Shown: positions 1-6,737 of the stretch, piece by piece
Numbering within the stretch: position 1 is the first letter of the stretch
Layout: every line of letters starts with the position of its first letter
Source: Clostridium sp.
Lineage (GTDB): Bacteria > Bacillota > Clostridia > Lachnospirales > Lachnospiraceae
Assembly: GCA_016302185.1 (NCBI GenBank)
Contig: JAEDOC010000064.1
Location: forward strand, 1-11,221
Direction of reading: 5' to 3'
DNA length: 11,221 nucleotides
The notes under the pieces: generated by a model
What the model saw: only the letters and a program-made list of their open reading frames with translations
Database searches by the model: none
What the model was told of the DNA's origin: nothing
Position numbers and translations under genes: made by a program

Positions 1-58
1 TCTGAGTGTATTTTAGCTGATATAATTTTATCACAGATTTTTCCGATTGACCAGTGTT

Positions 59-2545
59 TTATTGGCCGGCAGGAGAAAGAATCCCTGTCTCCCGTTCTGC
101 CTTCTGATTCGTTTTTTCAAAAGTGAGTTTCTCCTCCTGACAGGAGATTGTGACTTCATCCGTCTTTCCGAGCCGTCCTTCCAGAAGCTCCTCTGACAAT
201 TTATCTTCAATCTCATTCTGGATCGTACGGCGCAGCGGACGGGCACCATATTTCGGATCATAGCCCTTCTTCGCCAGGTAAGTAACGGCACTGTCCTCGA
301 TATGAAGTACCATTCCCAGCTGATCTTTCGTCCGTTTTTCAATGGAGCGGAGCATAATACCTGCAATCTCCTTAATATTCTCCTGATTCAGAGGATGAAA
401 TACCATAATCTCATCAATCCGATTCAGAAATTCCGGCTTAAACAGGCGCTTCACCTCATCCATGACTCGATCCTTCATGAATTTATAGTCTGCCTGTTCG
501 TCGCTCTGAGAAGCAAATCCCAGTCGTTTCGGCGAAATGATGTTCTCCGCGCCCGCATTAGAGGTCATGATCAACACTGTGTTTTTGAAATCAATCTTTC
601 TGCCCTGGGCATCGGTAATATGGCCATCATCCAGAATCTGCAGTAAAATGTTAAATACATCCGGATGGGCTTTCTCAATCTCGTCAAACAGGATCACGGA
701 ATAAGGGTTGCGGCGAACCTTTTCGCTGAGCTGTCCGCCCTCCTCATAGCCGACATAGCCTGGCGGAGAGCCGATCATCTTGGACACACTGTGTTTCTCC
801 ATGTACTCCGACATATCAACCCGGATCATGGCATTCTCCGTACCAAACATAGCCTCTGACAGGGCTTTGGACAGCTCTGTCTTTCCCACGCCGGTGGGCC
901 CCAGGAAGAGAAACGAACCGATGGGACGCTTCGGATCCTTTAATCCCACCCGGCCGCGGCGAATCGCTCTGGCTACGGCAGACACAGCTTCCTCCTGGCC
1001 CACCACGCGCTCATGCAGGATGGATTCCAGCTTCAGAAGCCGCTCCGACTCCTCCTCTGCCAGCTTGCGAACCGGAATCTTCGTCCAGTCGGATACGATA
1101 TCGGCGATCTCATTCTCACCCACCACCAGCTTGCGGGAATTCTTCTCCTTCTGCCATTTTTCCCGGATCTTCTCTATCTTCTCCTGTTTCTTGGTCTGTT
1201 TTTTCTTAATCTCACCGGCCTTCTCATAAGCCTCCGCCTTGATGGCCGCTTCCTTCTGCTGCTCCAGCTTGCGGATGTCCTCTTCCAGAGCTTTGATCTC
1301 CTCCGGTTCTGTATACACAGTCAGACGGATTTTAGAGGATGCCTCATCGATCAGATCGATGGCCTTGTCCGGCAGAAAACGGTCATTGATATAACGGGCA
1401 GACAGCTTTACTGCCGCCTCCAGGGCTTCCCGGGTGATCGTCACCTTATGATGATCTTCATAGCGGCTCTTTAAGCCTTCCAAAATCCGGACAGACTCCT
1501 CCTCTGTCGGCTCTTCCACCATCACCGGCTGGAATCTCCGCTCCAGAGCCGCATCCTTCTCAATATATTTACGGTATTCCTCCACAGTTGTAGCACCAAT
1601 CAGCTGTATCTCCCCGCGGGCCAGGGACGGTTTTAAGATGTTGGACGCATCAATCGCTCCCTCTGCTCCGCCGGCACCGATGATCGTGTGAATCTCATCG
1701 ATAAAGAGAAGCACATCTCCATCCTCCCGGACCTCAGAAAGAACTTTTTTAATTCTCTCTTCAAATTCTCCGCGGTATTTGGAACCGGCCACCATACCCG
1801 ATAAATCGAGGCTGACCACCCGTTTTCTGGCGATGGTTTCCGGCACATCACCGGATACAATCATCTGCGCCAGTCCCTCTACGACTGCAGTTTTACCCAC
1901 ACCCGGTTCTCCAATGAGGCAGGGATTGTTCTTTCCGCGACGGCTTAGGATCTGAATCACCCGCTTCATCTCCGTCTCACGGCCGATTACCGGATCCAGC
2001 TTTCCCTCCCGGGCCATCTGTGTCAGATCCCGGCTGAAGCTGTCCAGATTCGGGGTATTTCCCTTCTCCCGGCGGATACGTCCGGCGGCCTCCTCCTGAC
2101 CGGCCGGAGCATCATCCCCCATAGCTCCCATCAGCTCAATATATAACTTCTGAATATTCACATTCATGGTATTCAAAAGACGGGAGGCCGTACATTTGCC
2201 ATCCTTAATCATAGCAATGAGAAGATGCTCCGTTCCAATCAGAGGAGCATGAAAAAAGACTGCCTCCTCATAGCTTGCCTGCATCACGGCTCTGGCCCCC
2301 GGCGTATATTCCGGCTGGCCGGCCACACGGGTCGGAGACGGCGGTGTAATCAGCCGCTCCATCAGCTCCAGCACCCGCTCCTCTGTCACGTCAAATCGTT
2401 CCAGAACCACGGCAGCCAGCCCCGTTCCTTCCTTTATCAGCCCCAGAAGCAGATGTTCCGTACCTACATACCCATGCTCCAGCTCCTGTGCTGTCTCCAC
2501 TGCCAGGCGAATAGCCTCCCTGGCCTTTTGTGTAAATCGATCCAT
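59..2545 (-). CDS. clpC: ClpC-type AAA+ unfoldase, ATPase partner of ClpP
   Basis: Class I Clp/Hsp100 ATPase of 828 residues, close to the usual ClpC length of about 810-820. In ClpC, ATP hydrolysis unfolds substrates in the cytoplasm and feeds them into ClpP. Seen in the sequence: a double Clp-N repeat (about 1-145) with GTEH motifs at 28-31 and 104-107; AAA1 with Walker A GEPGVGKT at 212-219, Walker B LLFIDE near 279-284 and ERRF at 335-338; a charged UVR/M-domain-like coiled coil at about 412-470; AAA2 with GPTGVGKT at 549-556 and VILFDE at 617-622; and an LGF tripeptide at 675-677 matching the ClpP-docking loop. The two GTEH glutamates (E30, E106) align with B. subtilis ClpC E32 and E106, which contact phosphoarginine. 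The start is supported by AGGAGG at 2557-2562, 11 nt upstream. It is the last gene of the gntR-mcsA-mcsB-clpC unit, 68 nt after mcsB. I see no strong terminator in the 58 bases left in the window. Confidence 0.97.
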   Translation of the reverse strand: MDRFTQKAREAIRLAVETAQELEHGYVGTEHLLLGLIKEGTGLAAVVLERFDVTEERVLELMERLITPPSPTRVAGQPEYTPGARAVMQASYEEAVFFHAPLIGTEHLLIAMIKDGKCTASRLLNTMNVNIQKLYIELMGAMGDDAPAGQEEAAGRIRREKGNTPNLDSFSRDLTQMAREGKLDPVIGRETEMKRVIQILSRRGKNNPCLIGEPGVGKTAVVEGLAQMIVSGDVPETIARKRVVSLDLSGMVAGSKYRGEFEERIKKVLSEVREDGDVLLFIDEIHTIIGAGGAEGAIDASNILKPSLARGEIQLIGATTVEEYRKYIEKDAALERRFQPVMVEEPTEEESVRILEGLKSRYEDHHKVTITREALEAAVKLSARYINDRFLPDKAIDLIDEASSKIRLTVYTEPEEIKALEEDIRKLEQQKEAAIKAEAYEKAGEIKKKQTKKQEKIEKIREKWQKEKNSRKLVVGENEIADIVSDWTKIPVRKLAEEESERLLKLESILHERVVGQEEAVSAVARAIRRGRVGLKDPKRPIGSFLFLGPTGVGKTELSKALSEAMFGTENAMIRVDMSEYMEKHSVSKMIGSPPGYVGYEEGGQLSEKVRRNPYSVILFDEIEKAHPDVFNILLQILDDGHITDAQGRKIDFKNTVLIMTSNAGAENIISPKRLGFASQSDEQADYKFMKDRVMDEVKRLFKPEFLNRIDEIMVFHPLNQENIKEIAGIMLRSIEKRTKDQLGMVLHIEDSAVTYLAKKGYDPKYGARPLRRTIQNEIEDKLSEELLEGRLGKTDEVTISCQEEKLTFEKTNQKAERETGILSPAGQ

Positions 2546-2613
2546 TCTGCGGTAATCCTCCTGTCAATCATTCTCTCTGTGCTTTCGATAAATACCGGTG
2601 CCGAACCAGAAGC

Positions 2614-3648
2614 TTACAAAAGCTCCGGAAGGCGGTCTCTGATATAATTGCTTCTTGCCATCTCCAGTTCTTCCTTGCCCAGAGGTTTTCTGGACAGCTT
2701 CTGTAAATTGGCCGGCTGAATTCCCAGCATCATCTGATAAATGCTGACAAACTCCGCCGGACGCAAAAGGCCGTCAGCAATCCCTGCCCGCAAATGAGAC
2801 AGGTACGTCATCGCTTCTTTCATGGACAAGCGTCTCGCATATTTTAACACGCCATAGGATTTATACGCCTCATCCTCCCGTGCCAGTCGATGTTTCTCCA
2901 GAGACGCCTTCCGAATCTGAGATTCCTGTGCAGATAACTGTCCGGCTACATTGGATACAAGATCCAGAATCTCCTGTTCTGTCATCCCCAGGGTCTTCTG
3001 ATTGGAAACCTCGTACAAATCTCCGATATTTTCACTGCCACGACCGTAAAAGCCTCGAACCATGGTTCCAAAACGCCCCATATCTCCCAATAGCTCCTGG
3101 AACTGCTGATTGGAAGACAGAAGAGGCAGATGAACCACAACGGATGCCTTCATTGCCGTTCCCACATTGGTGGGGTAAGAAGTCAAATACCCATATTTCT
3201 TATTATATGCGTAAGAAATCTTCTCATTGATGTAATCATCCAGCCGATCCGCTTCCTCATAGCAGCCTTCCAGATTCATCCCCGCCTCCATCACCTGCAG
3301 ACGGATATGATCATCACCGTTCAGAACCAGGCTGACCTTCTCATCCTCCGAACAGATCATGCCTCCCGGTGTCTTCTTCTCCACCAGTGTCTTATTCAGA
3401 AGCCGGCGTTCACGCAGGGCAATCTTATCCAGCTCCTCCATTGTCTCCAAATCCTGATATTCAAAATCCCTGCCGTCCCGTTCCGGAAGATCTCTGAATT
3501 CCGTCTTCAGCCGTCCAATCATGGTTCTGGCTTCCTTATCTTCCAGGCGGGAAGGAAACTTATATTCCTCCCAGTTTCTGGCCAGGCGCACACGGCTGGA
3601 TATGATATTGGACGGATCGTTCTTTACTTCTTCATACCACCTCATCAT
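2614..3648 (-). CDS. mcsB: McsB-family phosphagen-kinase-like protein, active site probably degenerate
   Basis: Homologue of McsB, the protein arginine kinase that marks substrates for ClpCP; 344 residues against about 360 usual. The fold is recognisable: SSRVRLARN at 17-25, NGDDHIRLQ at 110-118, TSYPTNVGT at 156-164 and VRGFYGRGSE at 197-206. Compared with B. subtilis McsB recalled from memory, key residues differ. The NEED-type Glu pair is G111-D112, the catalytic Cys of TSCPTNVGT is Y158, the Glu of YGEGSE is R203, the Arg before ASV is K167, and the C-terminal RDxxRA phosphoarginine-sensing motif reads LEMARS at 328-333. I re-read the codons for 111, 112, 158 and 203 from the bases, and the reading frame is intact throughout. 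It is probably a folded protein without normal arginine kinase activity, perhaps a ClpC/McsA adaptor (inference). It overlaps mcsA by 17 nt, suggesting coupled translation. AAGGAGG at 3661-3667 lies 12 nt before this ATG; a second ATG follows directly. Confidence 0.93.
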   Translation of the reverse strand: MMRWYEEVKNDPSNIISSRVRLARNWEEYKFPSRLEDKEARTMIGRLKTEFRDLPERDGRDFEYQDLETMEELDKIALRERRLLNKTLVEKKTPGGMICSEDEKVSLVLNGDDHIRLQVMEAGMNLEGCYEEADRLDDYINEKISYAYNKKYGYLTSYPTNVGTAMKASVVVHLPLLSSNQQFQELLGDMGRFGTMVRGFYGRGSENIGDLYEVSNQKTLGMTEQEILDLVSNVAGQLSAQESQIRKASLEKHRLAREDEAYKSYGVLKYARRLSMKEAMTYLSHLRAGIADGLLRPAEFVSIYQMMLGIQPANLQKLSRKPLGKEELEMARSNYIRDRLPELL

Positions 3649-4201
3649 GTTCCTGTTTTTCCTCCTTCAGCGCCCGAATCTGATCCCGGCAGATTGCTGC
3701 CTGTTCATAATCCTCTGTTTCCAGCGCCGCCTTCAGACGCCGTTCCAGCTGCCGTACCTGTTCTTCTCTGGTAAAATTCAGCTCACCGCTTCTCGTAACC
3801 TCCGCTTCCATTCCGCGGCCGGCACGTATCTTTGGCTGTTTTCCGGTGTGACACGCATTATCCTGCAGTTTCTTGATTCGCTCCCCAATCAGCAGATCAA
3901 ACACATGGTAGCAGTCCGCGCAGCCAAAACGGCTGTTCTTAATAAATTCTTCATATGTTGTACCGCAGGTGGGGCAGACCACTTCCTCCGCCCTCTGCTG
4001 TCTGGCCGCACCGTCGGGAAGGCCAAGCAGACTGGAAAGCAGCATACTCAAAGGAAATTCTCCTTCCAGAATCGCAGAATACGGTCCCAGATCCATCTCT
4101 TTGGCACACTGCGAACAAAGATTATGCTCTTTCTTCACACCGTTCATAATCTCCGTATATTTGATATTCGCCTCTCGAATTCTGCATTTTTCACATAACA
4201 T
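3632..4201 (-). CDS. mcsA: McsA-type zinc-binding protein with UVR motif
   Basis: McsA partners McsB and ClpC; in Bacillus it binds zinc, activates the McsB kinase and takes part in stress regulation. The 189-residue protein has four CxxC pairs, C3/C6, C29/C32, C76/C79 and C94/C97, forming two predicted zinc sites. A conserved HTGKQPK stretch follows at about 118-124, and a UVR-type helical hairpin covers about 146-180 (VRQLERRLKAALETEDYEQA). All metal cysteines are present, unlike the altered catalytic residues of the McsB encoded next. The start is supported by GGAGG at 4211-4215, 9 nt upstream. The gene begins 31 nt after gntR and its last 17 nt overlap mcsB, so all three are probably on one mRNA. 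If McsB is inactive here, McsA may serve mainly as a bridge to ClpC (inference). Confidence 0.94.
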   Translation of the reverse strand: MLCEKCRIREANIKYTEIMNGVKKEHNLCSQCAKEMDLGPYSAILEGEFPLSMLLSSLLGLPDGAARQQRAEEVVCPTCGTTYEEFIKNSRFGCADCYHVFDLLIGERIKKLQDNACHTGKQPKIRAGRGMEAEVTRSGELNFTREEQVRQLERRLKAALETEDYEQAAICRDQIRALKEEKQEHDEVV

Positions 4202-4232
4202 TCTCCCTATCCTCCATCTAGCTTACACCGCA

Positions 4233-4604
4233 TCAGCGGGAAAAGGCATCATAAATCGAGTCCACCAGCTGATGAACCTCATCCCGGCTCACATTCTTAC
4301 AGACTCCCCTTGCCAGTATCACACTCATATCCCGTTCCATCTCCTGCAGTGCGCGCAGCTTATCCGTATCCAGGGCAATTACCGCTCCGCGCCGCCGATC
4401 CAGCTTCACAAAGCCCTCCTGCCTCAGCACAGAATATGCCTTATTTACCGTATGCATGTTAATCCCGATATGTTCCGCCAGCTGACGCACCGAAGGAAGG
4501 GAATCTCCTTCATGAATCCGTTCCGTGGCAATTCCGATGATGATCTGGTTTCTCAACTGAATATAAAGGGCTTCATCACTGTTAAAGTCAATCTCTACAA
4601 TCAT
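4233..4604 (-). CDS. GntR-family (YtrA-type) regulator, first gene of the mcsAB-clpC operon
   Basis: Short 123-residue transcription factor. The N-terminal winged helix has the GntR signature: a YIQLRNQI helix at 14-21, then LPSVRQLAEHIGINMHTVNKAYSVL at about 36-60, and a wing to about residue 78. Only about 45 residues follow, matching the YtrA subfamily, which has a small dimerisation tail and no large ligand domain. YtrA relatives usually repress operons for ABC transporters or envelope stress; here no transporter is adjacent. The gene sits where ctsR lies in the classical ctsR-mcsA-mcsB-clpC operon of Bacillus, and the protein shows no resemblance to CtsR. A promoter and a perfect inverted repeat lie directly upstream, so autorepression and control of mcsA, mcsB and clpC are likely (inference). 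The ribosome site is weak, only AGATGG/GGTGA close to the ATG. The inducing signal is unknown. Confidence 0.92.
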   Translation of the reverse strand: MIVEIDFNSDEALYIQLRNQIIIGIATERIHEGDSLPSVRQLAEHIGINMHTVNKAYSVLRQEGFVKLDRRRGAVIALDTDKLRALQEMERDMSVILARGVCKNVSRDEVHQLVDSIYDAFSR

Positions 4605-4627
4605 ACTTCACCATCTTTCGTCAAATT

Positions 4628-4648
4628 TGTTATAGTCATTGTATAACA
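4628..4648. promoter_or_regulatory. Inverted repeat over the -10 box, probable GntR operator
   Basis: TGTTATA (4628-4634), a 7-nt spacer, then TATAACA (4642-4648): a perfect 7+7 bp dyad spanning 21 bp. It overlaps the -10 hexamer and the predicted transcription start, so a bound dimer would block RNA polymerase. AT-rich dyads of this kind next to a gntR gene are typical operators. That this protein binds it is inference from position and symmetry. Confidence 0.7.
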
Positions 4649-4666
4649 GATACACCTGAACGTCAA
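4638..4666 (-). promoter_or_regulatory. Predicted sigma-A promoter of the gntR-mcsA-mcsB-clpC operon
   Basis: On the minus strand TTGACG (4666-4661) is followed after exactly 17 nt by TACAAT (4643-4638), one mismatch each from the TTGACA/TATAAT consensus. Transcription would start near 4631, giving a leader of about 27 nt before the gntR ATG. It lies between the terminator of the preceding gene and gntR. I saw no tandem GGTCAAA-type CtsR heptads and no CIRCE element here. Confidence 0.8.
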
Positions 4667-4679
4667 GAATAACTTCCTT

Positions 4680-4713
4680 CGGAAGAAAATGAGGGCACCT
4701 CCCGTGCCCTCAT
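4680..4713 (-). terminator. Rho-independent terminator after the cohesin gene
   Basis: A 10-bp perfect stem (ATGAGGGCAC paired with GTGCCCTCAT, 4689-4698 with 4704-4713) has a 5-nt loop and is followed on the minus strand by TTTTCTTCC. The T-rich tail is only on the minus-strand side, so it ends transcription of the 4746-6713 gene and insulates the gntR operon. Confidence 0.85.
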
Positions 4714-4745
4714 CTCTCCGACTGCATTCTTTTGCCGAAACGCAG

Positions 4746-6713
4746 TTACAAATCTAAAATCTCAAAATCATCATCGTCCTGCAGGCGGCTGACCGTTGAC
4801 GCACTCTCTCTTGCCGCAGCGGCTGCTGCACGGCGGGCATCCTCACGACGTTCCTTCTCCAGACGTTCTCTGGACAGTCTGGCCCGTTGTGCCCTCTCCT
4901 GCTCCCGCTGACGAATCACTGCTTCCATCCCCGGATCACGGGTAATGTGTTTCTCGCGAACCGGTTCTCTGCGAAGCTCCGTCGTTTCTTCCCCTCGTCT
5001 TGGTGACGCAGCCGAATAGCCGGACGACATTCTCCGCTCTAAAGCCTCCGCTCTCTTCGTCACATTCATCTCCGGTCTATCTGTACGGACGTCGGTCTCC
5101 GAAGCGGCCCTCTTTCCGGAAGCAGCAGCCTGTTCTCTGGCCGCTCTCCGTTCTGCGGCGACCGCCCGCTCATACGCCGCCTTTCGCTCTGCAGCTGCTG
5201 TACGATCCACAGTCACATTCCGCTCTGTCCGGGCTACACGTTCCGATGTTCCCCTCTTCTCCGGGGAGGTCTTCGTTTCTTCTTCCGATTCTCTGCGGTG
5301 GATCAGAAGATTGACAATAATAAATACAAGGATCAGGCAGACCACAAGCAGAGCCACAATAATGATAAAGCGGAAATTATAATCCTCGCAGAGAGAATTG
5401 TACTGATCGATCAGCTCGTCCACTTTGGCATCATCATATTTGCTCTGAAGAGCCGGATCTTTAAAATAGCGCTGGAAGGTTTTCTCCGCGATATCATAAC
5501 GGTAGAGATTCTTCTCTCCGTTTTCATTCATTCCATACACCACACAGTACTGCTGCTCCGTATCGCTCTGCCATACCCAGCCCTGTACCTTATAATTCCC
5601 GTTCAGCTGAATAGAAGTTGGTGCAAAGCCTTCCGGAAGCTCCAGCGAATCATCCGGTGGAAGCACAAGAATGGATTTCGCTGACACATCAATAGTCACA
5701 AAGGGAGACAGTTGTCCACTCTCCGGTTCATAGATGAAGAATGAGCCGGTTCCGTCCTCCGCCTGCAGATAAATAAGGGTCAGGTTATTTCCAGAGCCGC
5801 ACATCACTTCTGTATCTCCATAAGTCACAGAAGACTGCGTATAGCCTTCCGGAAGAAGAGACGGGTCAAAAGAAGTTGCAACAGAATAGGAAACACCGTC
5901 AATCTCCGCAGTCTGAGCTCCCATCACAGCAGCCTCTGTCTGTTCCGCATTCTCTGTTTCCGGCTCTTCCGCGGTCTCTGTGCTTTCTGCTTTATTGACT
6001 GTAATTGTATATGTCTTTGTCGTCTTTCCGTCTTCTGCCGTGATCTTGCAGACCACCGTATTGGCACCTGTCTTCAGACCGGAATCTCCGCTGACCAGTA
6101 CCTTGGCCTTGCTGTCCTTGGTACCGGCACTGACTGCCAGTTTCGTTACATCCCCGCCTACGTTAACAGAATAGGAGGTCACATCCGGTGAAAACGCCGG
6201 TGTCAGCTGTCCCGGAGACACTTTTAAGGATGACAGGCCAGCCTCACTGGAATACGTTGCAGGTGCATTTACCTTTACGGCAGACGATCCTACCTTGGTT
6301 ACATTGACTGCCTGCGTATCCACATCATAAATCTCATAATTGCCTACGGAAATCGTGCTGTTTCCTGCCTGAAGCGCCTTGAACTTCAATGTATGCGCAA
6401 ACTGAGTGGTATTTCCGGAATCCATGGTGCCTACCAGGCGGACAGAGCCGGCGCCGCCGCTGGCATTATTGCCGCTGATAAATTCAATACTGGCCGGATC
6501 ATAGGACAGCATCACATCCGCCGCTCCCAGATTTCCATCCGGAGACGTTATCTTCACATTGACACTGAATTCCTGTCCTACTGTCACGCTGGGATCAGAA
6601 AATGAAATCTTCGCAGTCGCTGCCAGTACGGTCATCCCGCTGACTGGAACCACAAACACCACAGCCAACGCCATTAAAAATCCAATGATAATTTTTCTTA
6701 CTTTGCCGCTCAT
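4746..6713 (-). CDS. Membrane-anchored cohesin-domain protein with cadherin-like domain and charged cytoplasmic tail
   Basis: A 655-residue type I membrane protein. In order: a signal peptide (about 1-33, ending VLAATA); a cohesin-type beta sandwich (about 34-150, ISFSDPSVTVGQEFSV onward with LSYDPASIEF at 69-78); a cadherin-like beta-sandwich domain (about 158-241); an acidic Thr/Glu linker (242-268); an unrecognised ectodomain (about 270-418) with two LPEG-led halves; one transmembrane helix (about 448-471); and a roughly 184-residue cytoplasmic tail rich in Arg, Ala and Glu ending DDDDFEILDL. Cohesins bind dockerins, and the gene 24 nt upstream encodes a dockerin protein, so this is its likely membrane receptor (inference). 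AGGAG at 6719-6723 lies 5 nt from the ATG. It is probably co-transcribed with the dockerin gene from the promoter at 9299-9328 and ends at the 4680-4713 terminator. The tail's function is unknown; it could bind cytoplasmic partners or nucleic acid. Confidence 0.88.
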   Translation of the reverse strand: MSGKVRKIIIGFLMALAVVFVVPVSGMTVLAATAKISFSDPSVTVGQEFSVNVKITSPDGNLGAADVMLSYDPASIEFISGNNASGGAGSVRLVGTMDSGNTTQFAHTLKFKALQAGNSTISVGNYEIYDVDTQAVNVTKVGSSAVKVNAPATYSSEAGLSSLKVSPGQLTPAFSPDVTSYSVNVGGDVTKLAVSAGTKDSKAKVLVSGDSGLKTGANTVVCKITAEDGKTTKTYTITVNKAESTETAEEPETENAEQTEAAVMGAQTAEIDGVSYSVATSFDPSLLPEGYTQSSVTYGDTEVMCGSGNNLTLIYLQAEDGTGSFFIYEPESGQLSPFVTIDVSAKSILVLPPDDSLELPEGFAPTSIQLNGNYKVQGWVWQSDTEQQYCVVYGMNENGEKNLYRYDIAEKTFQRYFKDPALQSKYDDAKVDELIDQYNSLCEDYNFRFIIIVALLVVCLILVFIIVNLLIHRRESEEETKTSPEKRGTSERVARTERNVTVDRTAAAERKAAYERAVAAERRAAREQAAASGKRAASETDVRTDRPEMNVTKRAEALERRMSSGYSAASPRRGEETTELRREPVREKHITRDPGMEAVIRQREQERAQRARLSRERLEKERREDARRAAAAAARESASTVSRLQDDDDFEILDL

Positions 6714-6737
6714 AGAATCTCCTGTCTAAACTTCCTT

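Noticed and set aside
14..37. AT-rich imperfect palindrome after clpC
   Set aside because: The arms are short and broken, there is no GC stem and no clear T tract, so it is not supported as a terminator or operator.
780..1474. Plus-strand frames of about 150 codons opposite clpC
   Set aside because: They lie wholly inside clpC, lack ribosome sites and resemble no protein; they are shadows.
3521..4198. 225-codon open frame on the plus strand opposite mcsA and the start of mcsB
   Set aside because: It is antisense to two well-supported genes, its translation has no recognisable domain, and it is explained by codon bias of the genes beneath it.
4605..4640. Possible CtsR operator upstream of the operon
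   Set aside because: Only one TTTGAC-like half is present, without the tandem heptad repeat that CtsR needs.
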